Positions 48,061-56,263 of a DNA stretch of 64,000 nt are shown here, in pieces. A model generated the notes under the pieces. The model had not been told where the DNA came from and made no database searches. It worked only from the letters and a program-made list of their open reading frames with translations. The first letter of the stretch is position 1, and every line of letters starts with the position of its first letter. Origin of the DNA: AP-15 sp963772965 (GTDB lineage Bacteria; Pseudomonadota; Alphaproteobacteria; ATCC43930; CGMCC-115725); assembly GCA_963772965.1 (NCBI GenBank), contig CAVYZU010000004.1, positions 372,001-436,000 of the forward strand, given 5' to 3'. Made by a program: the position numbers and the translations under genes.

Positions 48061-49008
48061 GTGGCGAGCACGGGCGCCGCGGCCCGCCACCCGGAAAAGG
48101 CGCATCGGCCGGACAGCGTGATCCCCCGTAAACCCGATTGGCTGCGGGTCAAAGCGCCTGGCTCCCCTGAATATCGGGCGACGCACCGGCTGATGCGCGA
48201 ATTGCAGCTCAACACGGTGTGCGAGGAAGCCGCCTGCCCGAATATCGGCGAGTGCTGGAAAGAAAAGCACGCGACGGTGATGATCCTCGGGCGGGTATGC
48301 ACTCGCGCCTGCAGCTTTTGCAATGTCGCGACCGGCCGCCCCGATCTTCTCGATCCGCACGAGCCGCAGCGGGTCGGCGAGGCGGTCGCTGCACTCGGCC
48401 TGGCGCATGTCGTCATCACCTCGGTCGACCGCGATGATCTCGATGATGGCGGGGCACGGCACTTCGCGCGGACCATCACCGCGATCCGCAATGCCGCACC
48501 AGACACGACGATCGAGGTTCTGACCCCGGATTTCCTGCGCAAGGAGGGGGCGCGCGAAACCGTGGTCGCAGCCCGGCCCGACGTCTTCAATCACAATCTC
48601 GAAACCGTGCCGCGGCTTTACGCCGAAGTAAGGCCGGGGGCACGATATTTTCACTCACTGCGCCTGCTCGATCAGGTCAAGCGGCTCGATCCAGCGTTGT
48701 TTACCAAGTCGGGGATCATGGTCGGGCTCGGCGAGGACAGGACCGAGGTGCTGCAGGTCATGGACGACCTGAGGGCCGCTGACGTCGATTTCCTGACGAT
48801 CGGGCAATATCTGCAGCCAACACCCAAACACCACGCGATAAACAGGTTTGTCACGCCGGAGGAATTTGCCGGGTATAAAAGGCATGCGCTCGGCAAAGGG
48901 TTTTTGTTGGTTTCGGCGTCGCCTCTGACCCGGTCGTCCTATCATGCGGGCGAGGATTTCGCGCGATTGCGGGCCGCCCGAACGGCCCAACTCGCCGCTA
49001 CCGGCTGA
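48061..49008 (+). CDS. lipA: Lipoyl synthase
   Basis: 315 residues from a GTG start with a GGTGAG site; upstream in-frame codons fall in the repeat element and have no homology. Both iron-sulfur sites are complete: auxiliary CEEAACPNIGEC (C-x4-C-x5-C) and radical-SAM CTRACSFC (C-x3-C-x2-C). Other motifs: VITSVDRDDLDDGGA, LTPDFLRKEGA, NHNLETVPRLY and SGIMVGLGE. It inserts sulfur at C6 and C8 of octanoyl chains on lipoyl domains, so it matures the PdhB and PdhC proteins encoded nearby. The RatA-type gene follows ten bases later. Confidence 0.95.
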   Translation: MASTGAAARHPEKAHRPDSVIPRKPDWLRVKAPGSPEYRATHRLMRELQLNTVCEEAACPNIGECWKEKHATVMILGRVCTRACSFCNVATGRPDLLDPHEPQRVGEAVAALGLAHVVITSVDRDDLDDGGARHFARTITAIRNAAPDTTIEVLTPDFLRKEGARETVVAARPDVFNHNLETVPRLYAEVRPGARYFHSLRLLDQVKRLDPALFTKSGIMVGLGEDRTEVLQVMDDLRAADVDFLTIGQYLQPTPKHHAINRFVTPEEFAGYKRHALGKGFLLVSASPLTRSSYHAGEDFARLRAARTAQLAATG

Positions 49009-49017
49009 AGCGTCGCC

Positions 49018-49482
49018 ATGCCCACCCACGCCGAGCAACGTGTGCTTCCCTACACGCAACAGCAGCTCTTCGATTTGGTCGCCGATATCGAGCGCTATCC
49101 CGAATTTCTGCCCTGGTGCCGCGGGGCGCGCATCCGCGAGCGCGAGCCTAATCTTGTCGTCGCCGATCTGATCATCGGCTTCAAGATGTTCCGCGAGCGA
49201 TTCACCTCGCGGGTCGAACTCGATCCGCCGGGCCGCATTGATGTCACTTACGCGGAAGGACCGTTCCGCTATTTGAACAATCACTGGATATTCGAGAAAA
49301 TCCCGGAAGGTTGCCGGATCGATTTCTTTGTCGATTTCGAATTCAAATCGCGGCTGCTGCAAAAAGTCATCGAGGTGCTGTTCGGCGAAGCAGTGCGCCG
49401 CATGGTCGGCGCATTCGAAAAGCGCGCCCAGGATCTCTACGGCAGTATGGCCCCAAGGAACGCCGGCAGCGCTGTTATTTGA
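49018..49482 (+). CDS. ratA: RatA/COQ10-family polyketide-cyclase-like protein
   Basis: 154 residues of START-like fold: LPYTQQQLFDLVADIERYPE, FLPWCRGARI, MFRERFTSRVELDPPGRIDV, GPFRYLNNHWIFEK and a C-terminal FGEAVRRMVGAFEKRAQDLY. Homologues are called ubiquinone-binding COQ10 or type II toxin RatA. Its conserved place right after lipA in alphaproteobacteria favours a housekeeping role, likely linked to quinone or lipid handling, over a toxin. No antitoxin RatB gene is adjacent. Confidence 0.88.
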   Translation: MPTHAEQRVLPYTQQQLFDLVADIERYPEFLPWCRGARIREREPNLVVADLIIGFKMFRERFTSRVELDPPGRIDVTYAEGPFRYLNNHWIFEKIPEGCRIDFFVDFEFKSRLLQKVIEVLFGEAVRRMVGAFEKRAQDLYGSMAPRNAGSAVI

Positions 49483-49614
49483 CGGCCGGGCATTGTAGCG
49501 CTCCGACGAGCGCCTGACACCTATAACATCGATAACAAGCAGACTCTGAGACGATGACGCTTCGCTCGCGTCGCCGCGGCGCTTATGCTTAACCAGAGAC
49601 CGGGAGCATGCGCC

Positions 49615-50781
49615 ATGCCAGAAAAGCTCAAGCTATATGCCAGCGTCGGGCCGGAGCTGACGCATTACGATGTCGATGTCGAGAACGCGACCTTGACGCG
49701 CCGCGGCTCGGTCAGCCTGCCCGCCAATGTCCACTACGCCTGGCCGCACGCGTCGCGCGAGTATCTTTATGTCGCATCGAGCAACAGCGCTTCTGGCGTG
49801 GGCGGGTTTGTCGGCGACAAGCACAATGTCAGCGCTTTCCGCATTGATCCCGCGACCGGCGCCTTGACGCCACATGGTGTGCCGATTCCGTTGCCGACCC
49901 GGCCGATTCATATGACCAGCGACATCCCGTCGCGGCATCTGTTGGTCGCCTTTAGCAATCCGAGCGGGGTTCGGGTCTACCGCATCAATTCCGATGCCAC
50001 GCCGGGCGCAGAGGTCGCGCAAAACGAGGCCATCGATCCCGGTATCTACGGGCATCAGGTGCGCGTGAGCCTCGACAATCGGCAGGCGATCCTGGTCACG
50101 CGCGGTCATGACGCCGCCGCCGGCAAGCCCGAAGAACCCGGGGCGCTCAAGGTTTTCCGTTATCAGGACGGCCAACTGACCAACGAGGTCTCGGTGGCGC
50201 CGGGCGGCGGCTATGGGTTTGGCCCGCGCCATCTCGATTTTCACCCGACCAACCCCTGGGTTTATGTGTCGCTGGAACGCCAGAACCGGCTCGATATGTT
50301 CGCGATATCAGGCGAGCGATTGTCACCCGAGCCGGTCTTTAGCAAAGGCACCTTGTCCGAGTCTGGCAATATCCGAGGCCGGCAGGCCGCCGGCACGATT
50401 CACGTCCACCCCAACGGGCGCTTTGCGTATGTCGCCAACCGCGCGTCGAGCACGGTGGGCGAGGGGGCCGAGCGCGTCTTCGCCGGCGGCGAGAACACGC
50501 TTGCGGTGTTTGCGATCGACCCGGAGACCGGCGAGCCCAATCCGATCCAGCATGTCGATACGCGCGGAATCCACTGCCGCACCTTCCACATCGACCCGAG
50601 CGGCCGATTGCTGGTCGCGGCGCATATCATCGGATTGCCGGTCCGAGAGGGTGCCGATATCCGCACCGTGCCTGCGTGCTTGTCGCTGTTCCGGATCGAG
50701 ACCGACGGCAAGCTCGACTTCGTGCGCAAATACGATGTCGATGTCGGCGACCAGCAGATGTTCTGGATGGGCATGGTCTAG
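49615..50781 (+). CDS. Lactonase-type seven-bladed beta-propeller protein
   Basis: 388 residues from the ATG after a CCGGGAG site. Propeller repeats of the 6-phosphogluconolactonase/lactonase family are visible: SREYLYVASSNS, HNVSAFRIDPATGALTPHG, RHLDFHPTNPWVYVSLERQN, TIHVHPNGRFAYVANRAS and LAVFAIDPETGEPNPIQHVD. No signal peptide is seen. It may hydrolyse sugar lactones or a related cyclic ester. Its stop codon overlaps the first base pairs of a large hairpin. Confidence 0.85.
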   Translation: MPEKLKLYASVGPELTHYDVDVENATLTRRGSVSLPANVHYAWPHASREYLYVASSNSASGVGGFVGDKHNVSAFRIDPATGALTPHGVPIPLPTRPIHMTSDIPSRHLLVAFSNPSGVRVYRINSDATPGAEVAQNEAIDPGIYGHQVRVSLDNRQAILVTRGHDAAAGKPEEPGALKVFRYQDGQLTNEVSVAPGGGYGFGPRHLDFHPTNPWVYVSLERQNRLDMFAISGERLSPEPVFSKGTLSESGNIRGRQAAGTIHVHPNGRFAYVANRASSTVGEGAERVFAGGENTLAVFAIDPETGEPNPIQHVDTRGIHCRTFHIDPSGRLLVAAHIIGLPVREGADIRTVPACLSLFRIETDGKLDFVRKYDVDVGDQQMFWMGMV

Positions 50782-50866
50782 TGTCCGGGCGGACGACCAC
50801 CCCCTCATGATACAGCGAAGGCCCGACCCCTGCCTCCGCCGTGTATCGGGTCCCCGCCCGGACACT
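50780..50866. repeat. Large palindromic element after the lactonase gene
   Basis: A perfect 13-bp pair, AGTGTCCGGGCGG and CCGCCCGGACACT, closes an 87-base structure that includes the lactonase stop. A second pair (GATACA/TGTATC) lies inside. No run of T follows, so it is more likely a REP/MITE-type element than a terminator. Confidence 0.75.
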
Positions 50867-50896
50867 CGCACCAAAACGACAGAATAGGTCAGTAAA

Positions 50897-52691
50897 ATGG
50901 CGGACTATGTCGATTCCGTGACAGGCGCGCGCGGCTTTCAGACGATGGTGACGATGCGCGATGGGGTGCGCCTCAACACCTTTGTCTTTTTGCCGGCAGA
51001 GGGCGGGCCGCGCTGGCCGGTGATTCTGCATCGCACGCCCTATGGGATTGCCGCCGCCGATGCACGCGATAAGTTCGACTGCAGCAAGGCGTGGCTGCCA
51101 AGTGCTGCTGAGCCGATGCGCGGCTCGATCCTGCGCGGTTGGCGCGCGATCGTCGCCCATGGCTATGCCGCGGTCTATCAGGACACGCGCGGACGCCACG
51201 GCTCGGAAGGCGAGGACCGGGTCTATGCCGACGACGCAGCCGATGGACACGACACGCTCGAATGGATCGCGCATCAGCCGTGGACCAACCAGCGGGTTGG
51301 CGTCTCCGGTTCGTCAGCCGGCGCGACGACCGCGTTCGCCGCCGCATCGAGCCGGCATCCGAGTTTGCGGGCGTTTTTCGCGCAGGCCGGCGCCTCCAGC
51401 ATTTATGACGACGTCGTTTACGAGGGCCAGTCGATCGAAATGGAGCGGCTGTGGCTGTGGGTGGCGCGCAACATTCCCGGCCTGTCGGCCTCGCACCGCG
51501 AAGCGGTGATGCAGCGCTTTGGCATCGGCCCGGCGGAATTGGACGCCGCCGCCGCATCGGCTGCGGCCCGCTATGCCCGACTCGACGCCGCGCGCGGAGC
51601 CGAGCCGCCGTTTATCGGCTCGGATGACTGGATGCGTCTGCCCTTGACCCACTACCCGGATTTCGCGACCGGGCAGCCGTTTCTCGACGAGATCATCACC
51701 CATCCGGCGCCGGATGCGTTTCGCGCCGCGCACAATTTCCGGCGCACGATCGATATTCCCGGATTTCACGTGACGAGCTGGTTCGACATCTTCCAACTAA
51801 GCGTCATGGCGGCGTTCAGCGAGATCCAGGCGCGCGCCGGCAACCAGAAACTCTGGATCGGCCCCAACGAGCATTACTTTGTCTACCACAACAATTTCTG
51901 GCGGCATGACCCGTATTTCGCGTGGTTCGACTATTGGCTGAAAGGCGAAGAGAACGGAGTCATGGACGGGCCGGCGGTCTATTACTCGCCGCGCGCTTGG
52001 GTCGAGGATCGCGAGAATTATGTCCCGGACGACTGGCGCCACGCCGAACGGTGGCCGCCGCCGGAATCGCGCCCGCGGCGGCTCTATCTGCGCGGCGACG
52101 GCAGTCTCGCCAATCAGCCCGAACGGGACCTCGCGCCACTATCGCTATGACCCGCGCCGGCCGATCCCGACTTTGGGCGGCCGCAACATGCTGATAACAC
52201 CTGGATCGCTCGACCAAGGGCCGGTCCAGGCCTTACCCGATTACGGGCTGATCTATCGCGGCGAGCAGCTGGCCCGACCGCTGACAGTCGCCGGCAATGT
52301 CCGGTTGACCTTGTCGGTACAATCCGACTGCCCCGACACCGATTTTGTCGGCAAGCTGATCGATCTCCATCCCGACGGCCGCGCGATGCTGCTGATGGAC
52401 GGGATCACCCGCGCACTCTACCGCGACGGTTCAGGCGAGCCGCGCCCCCTGACGCCCGACCGCGTCGAACGATTAACGATCGACCTCGGCCACATCCACC
52501 ACACCTTTGCCGCCGGACACCGCATCGAAATCGACATTACCAGCAGCAATTTCCCGCGCCGCGCCCGCAACACCAACAGCGGTCACCCGATATTGGCAAA
52601 CGACACCGACGCCGATATCCGCATCGCCAGCAACACGATCCACCACACCGAGGAAGCTCCCTCCTTTGTCGAGATCCCGGTATTGCAATAA
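50897..52691 (+). CDS. CocE/NonD (S15-type) hydrolase, one-base frameshift
   Basis: About 597 residues after bridging one frame change near 52115. The catalytic domain has VTMRDGVRLNTFVFLP, ILHRTPYG, YQDTRGRHGSEGE, the nucleophile in VGVSGSSAGATTAFAAA and a His candidate in IGPNEHYFVYH. The frame is lost after LRGDGSLANQP and resumes with GTSRHYRYDPRRPIPTLGGR, leading into the C-terminal jelly-roll (LTLSVQSDCPDTDFVGKLID, FAAGHRIEIDITSSNFPR). One extra base near the CCCGAACGGG explains it. Such enzymes cleave acyl or peptidyl bonds, as in cocaine esterase and glutaryl acylase relatives. The substrate is unknown. Confidence 0.85.
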
Positions 52692-52738
52692 AAATTCGGC
52701 TTAGTGGTCAAATTTCAAACAGATGATACCGTCCCTAT

Positions 52739-53045
52739 TTTCGTCATGCCCGCGAAAGCGGGCACCCAGAGCTTGCCCCTGGCTTGAACAGGGGGCGGCC
52801 ACCAAACGCTGAGCTCGCGGCCCTGGACCGCCGCTTCCGCGGGGGCGACAGAGAATGGATTGGGTATCAATTGTCTGGATCGTGCCACTAGCGGGTGTTG
52901 GCAACGGCGCTGCGCGGCCATAAATCGGCCCGCCACCATTAGACACTTGGTACCGTAGGTCATATCGAGATTGCTTCGCTACGCTCGCAATGACACCGAA
53001 ACTGTCGTCATTGCGAGGAGCGGAGCGACGAAGCAATCCCGCTAG
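52739..53045. repeat. Cluster of dispersed palindromic repeats
   Basis: The 52692-53152 gap holds no gene that I can support. It contains a CGTCATGCCCGCGAAAGCGGGCA palindrome unit, then TTCCGCGGGGGCGACAGA, and a clear inverted pair formed by GATTGCTTCGCTACGCTCGC... and ...AGCGGAGCGACGAAGCAATC around a ~12-base centre at 52967-53040. The last is the widespread TCATTGCGAGGAGCG...GAAGCAATCC element known from many alphaproteobacterial chromosomes. Several element types have landed in one place. Confidence 0.75.
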
Positions 53046-53152
53046 GACGACCCACAGCGGAAACCTTATGTCTGGTTCGTACTGCAAGTGATCGTTTCAG
53101 AGGCGAAAAAATTGCCTCGCAGGGAACCGCATAGCCACGAGCGACGCCGGCC

Positions 53153-53626
53153 TTATGTTGCTGCGGTTGCTGCGCCGCCTTGCTCCGCTTTATACAATGC
53201 TAGGAAATCGGCGTAACTGAGTGTGGCGACGACATTCTGGTCATCGTCGAGCAGTTCGTAGAACACGCCGTCATGGCCCCGCATGTCGAAAAACACGACG
53301 ACGTCCTGGTCGGGGCCGCCGCCCTCGCGATGGACATCGCCCGCCGGGCTGGACTTGTACATGCCAGTGGGACGAATCTCCTTGAGCGTGCCGTCGGGTT
53401 CATAAAGACGATGCTCGCCTTGCACTACAAAAGTGTTATTGTGTATTACATGCCGGTGTAGAATGATCTTTTCGTTTGTGTCGAATTTGAACAGCACATG
53501 GACAATATGATTGTCCTCGTCGACGTTCAGTATGGAAAATCGTAAGTGTTCCAATTCGCCAAGAGTTGGCAGCGCAACCGTCTTCCATTTGATCTGGCTG
53601 TCATCAAAGATGTATGGTGATGTCAT
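53153..53626 (-). CDS. Cupin-domain protein
   Basis: 157 residues with a single cupin barrel: FDTNEKIILHRHVIHNNTFV with His-X-His (LHRH), VVQGEHRLYEPDGTLKEIRP, and SSPAGDVHREGGGPDQDVVV giving the third His. It resembles acetylacetone-cleaving or regulatory cupins, but lacks a family name I can assign. A ribosome site (GGGAGATCAAG) precedes the ATG. Opposite and divergent to the membrane-protein run that starts at 53774. Confidence 0.75.
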   Translation of the reverse strand: MTSPYIFDDSQIKWKTVALPTLGELEHLRFSILNVDEDNHIVHVLFKFDTNEKIILHRHVIHNNTFVVQGEHRLYEPDGTLKEIRPTGMYKSSPAGDVHREGGGPDQDVVVFFDMRGHDGVFYELLDDDQNVVATLSYADFLALYKAEQGGAATAAT

Positions 53627-53773
53627 TGACTTGATCTCCCTTCAGCCGATATTCCCCGGATTCTCGGTGGTTGTGAGGCCAGCATCGTCCCGTCGGGCGT
53701 CTTGGGCAATCCAGGAATTGGCCGACAGCTATGACCGCAGCATTGCCACCATGCGCCGCGCGACGCGGGCAGC

Positions 53774-54358
53774 ATGATCGATCCTTCTCTGGTAAAGACC
53801 GTCGGCTTTATCGCTGCCGTAGTAGGTACAGTCGGAAGTGCCGCCGTCCTTTTCCTGCCGAGACGTCTGGGAAGATGGGAAAAATCCATTCGTGTAGCGT
53901 TTATAGCCATTGCCTTGCTCGGGATCATCAGCAACCGAATCGGCGACTACATTATCAGCGCCGCAAACGGCCCCCGCAACATGTCTCCAGCCGATTGGTC
54001 ATTGTTATCTGACGAAATGAGATCGTATAGTGGCGAAAAATATACGATTTTTCTCTACACGGATGAAGTGGAGGCAATGATTTTTTAGAAAAACTTGAAA
54101 ACATGCTTGGACAATTCTGGATGGATATATTCAGCACCCAAGTCGCCGATGGACGGCGATCAGATTATCGGCGGAGGATTACTGGGAGTACTCGTGATTA
54201 CTGATAATGCGTCTGACCAAAAAACAAAGGCCGCGGCGCACTCGCTCGTAATGCGGTTAAATAAAAACGGATCATATCACGCTGGAACTCTAAACCAACT
54301 ACGCAGCCGAATAAGATTGGAATACATATCTTTACACGCCTTCGGCCGTACTAACTAA
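53774..54358 (+). CDS. Two-helix membrane protein with soluble domain, interrupted by an in-frame TAG
   Basis: The first part (104 residues) has two helices, FIAAVVGTVGSAAVLFL and SIRVAFIAIALLGIISN, then a soluble start (SADWSLLSDEM-like, KYTIFLYTDEVEAM) ending at TAG (54086-54088). The same frame continues after the stop with KTCLDNSGWIYSAP, DGDQIIGGGLLGVLVITDNA and SDQKTKAAAHSLVMRLNK. The two parts read as one ~194-residue protein with a nonsense codon, or with paired indels in the T-rich ATGATTTTTTAG. Low GC contrasts with neighbours. I do not recognise the family. It heads a run of three AT-rich membrane-protein genes. Confidence 0.55.
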
Positions 54359-54469
54359 AGGTGACCGATTTTTCATAAGGCATTTATCGGGGCTTTTTGC
54401 GGATTCCACGCGAGGGCCCAGCCTACCCGATGTAGATTTTAGCCTTGCAACCGGGGAGATGCTGCAAAA

Positions 54470-54787
54470 ATGGTCATAGTGTATATAGTTTTAACCATCG
54501 TTGTAGCCCTGTTCTTTTATATGCTGCGATGCCGCCGTCAACTCTGGTACGGCGCATGCGAAATTATCGCTGCGGTCGTGGTAATCTACCTAGCTTTCAA
54601 GCCACCTTATACGGCTCTTGCGTTGAATGCAGGGTACTCACCTTTCGGAATACAGGTCCAGCACTACTATGGGATTCTTGCAGGGATTTACATTTTTGTT
54701 CGCGGGATGGACAATGTCCGCGGCGGGTTGCCAGTCACTCGACGCACGCGATGGGACAACATCTTTTTTGGCGGCGTCGGAGGATAG
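54470..54787 (+). CDS. Small integral membrane protein, unknown
   Basis: 105 residues with three to four hydrophobic segments (VIVYIVLTIVVALFFYML, CEIIAAVVVIYLAFKPPY, YYGILAGIYIFVRGMDNV) and a basic C-terminal tail (PVTRRTRWDNIFF). No family recognised. The next gene begins nine bases after its stop, so the two are coupled. A GGGGAGATG site precedes its ATG. Confidence 0.6.
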   Translation: MVIVYIVLTIVVALFFYMLRCRRQLWYGACEIIAAVVVIYLAFKPPYTALALNAGYSPFGIQVQHYYGILAGIYIFVRGMDNVRGGLPVTRRTRWDNIFFGGVGG

Positions 54788-54795
54788 CCGGACAA

Positions 54796-55602
54796 ATGGA
54801 AACCTTCACATACATTCTCACTGCAATGCTAGCGATAGCCCTCGTCGGAGCGGGAATTTACCTTTGCGTCCGTAAAGTGCCCGCGCATACCCCAACGATA
54901 GCCGCTGTCTTGAGTATCGCATTTTTGATGCTGCTCCTCCTCCAAATGTCCAAGTTCAAGCATGTCCAAGGTTTTGGCTTTGACGCGGAGACATGGGACG
55001 AAAAACAGGTGCAGGCCGCACAATTGGTCGATCAACTGTCTACTATCTCGGAAGGGTTAAGCCAACAAGTCGCGTTGCTTGCCGCCCGAAGTGGCTTTTG
55101 GGGATCAGGGCTATCAAATCCAGAATTGGCAAGGCTGCTTCGGCAAACCGACGAAGAGCTACAACTCACAAAAACACCGGATGCTAAACGCGCCGAAATT
55201 CTTGCCCCAATCCGCCTCAGAATCTCCACCAACTACTGGAATGCAGCGCGTAATTTGATAGACACGATGTACCAAGATAAACGTAAGGAGGTACAGAACA
55301 AACCCCAACAAAATCCCTCGGCCGCCCAGAGCGTTCAAACACAAGTTAACGCACTTACCGTAGAGGTGGCGAAAATCGATGCCATCCAGGCTCCTGGCCA
55401 AATCCTCTTCGATCTTGACGCCTTAGTAGATCGTGTCAAGAACTCAAAAACATTAACACCGCTCCCGCAAACAGCGTTAAGAGAACTAACCGACCTAAGC
55501 GACGATCTATGGTTTTTCAATGCAAATAAAGATAACAAACTTAAGCGAGACATTGATTTAGACAAATTATACCCATCGCCCCATGGGTTTATCACGTACT
55601 GA
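54796..55602 (+). CDS. Membrane-anchored protein with helical soluble domain, unknown
   Basis: 268 residues. Two helices (FTYILTAMLAIALVGAGIYL and TIAAVLSIAFLMLLLLQM) are followed by about 200 soluble residues rich in predicted helix: DEKQVQAAQLVDQLSTISEG, PELARLLRQTDEELQLTKTP, VQTQVNALTVEVAKIDAIQA and ALRELTDLSDDLWFF. The start is the ATG nine bases after the preceding gene; an in-frame extension upstream overlaps that gene and is not protein-like. AT-rich and probably acquired with the two genes before it. Function unknown. Confidence 0.65.
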   Translation: METFTYILTAMLAIALVGAGIYLCVRKVPAHTPTIAAVLSIAFLMLLLLQMSKFKHVQGFGFDAETWDEKQVQAAQLVDQLSTISEGLSQQVALLAARSGFWGSGLSNPELARLLRQTDEELQLTKTPDAKRAEILAPIRLRISTNYWNAARNLIDTMYQDKRKEVQNKPQQNPSAAQSVQTQVNALTVEVAKIDAIQAPGQILFDLDALVDRVKNSKTLTPLPQTALRELTDLSDDLWFFNANKDNKLKRDIDLDKLYPSPHGFITY

Positions 55603-55690
55603 TCGGCGGCATTTGCCGCCGCTCCGCCGCAAGCCCCGATAGTCGATAAGGTGGATACAACAGCAAGAGCAGTTTGGGGCGCGCCTCGCC

Positions 55691-55963
55691 TCAATCACTG
55701 CTTCGGGTCGTTCGAGGGCCAGGAACCCGGAACAGGTCGAGGGCTATAGAATATCGGTGCTCCCATGACTCCAATGATTCGACTAAACCGAGGGCACGAT
55801 TGAGAAAATCGTACTCCGAGTCAATCCCATTGAAGGGATACAGCGGCGTGTCGTCCTTGAGGCGGAAATCCACAGGATCGGCCGGCGGATCGGGCATCAC
55901 CAGCAAAAAATCAACTTTTGCCGATTCGACGGTCGCAAAACTCGTTGCGCTCGTCTGGCGCAC
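55691..55963 (-). CDS. Hypothetical protein, possibly truncated at its 5' end
   Basis: 90 residues from an internal ATG/GTG region: VESAKVDFLLVMPDPPADPV, DTPLYPFNGIDSEYDFLNRA and LESWEHRYSIALDLFRVPGP. Codons upstream of the Met also read as protein (SLPAKIRDALYGF) back to a stop near 56014, close to the IS1634-family element, which suggests that the gene lost its 5' end there. No family recognised. The opposite strand also has an open frame, but it looks non-coding. Confidence 0.4.
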   Translation of the reverse strand: MRQTSATSFATVESAKVDFLLVMPDPPADPVDFRLKDDTPLYPFNGIDSEYDFLNRALGLVESLESWEHRYSIALDLFRVPGPRTTRSSD

Positions 55964-56263
55964 GAAACCGTATAGAGCGTCCCGGATTTTGGCAGGCAGT
56001 GAAACCCAACTTCCTCAGTTTGGAGTAAATCGCTCGCTGGAAGCCGCGGAAACGCTAGGGATACGACCGGGCACGCCAAGGTGTGGTGCTAAATCGGCCA
56101 GACGATTGCAATAGATATTGAGGAATTTGCTTGCGGCGGCCCAGAGAATCGTGGTGCTGGTACCGGAGAACAAAGGTGCCGCGCCATATTTGTCCGCGTC
56201 AAGAAGATTGGAGCCTACGAATACCTCTACCTCGTCGAGAACGCGCGCGAGGGCGGCCGCCAC

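Noticed and set aside
46965..48590. 541-codon open frame on the minus strand across lpd and lipA
   Set aside because: It is antisense to two certain genes and crosses the repeat element between them, with no recognisable domain.
49018..49482. RatA as part of a true toxin-antitoxin pair
   Set aside because: No RatB-like gene is adjacent, and the lipA-linked position is a conserved housekeeping arrangement.
55674..56114. 146-codon plus-strand frame before the IS1634-family transposase
   Set aside because: Its basic, Ser-rich composition looks non-coding, while the opposite strand reads as a better protein.
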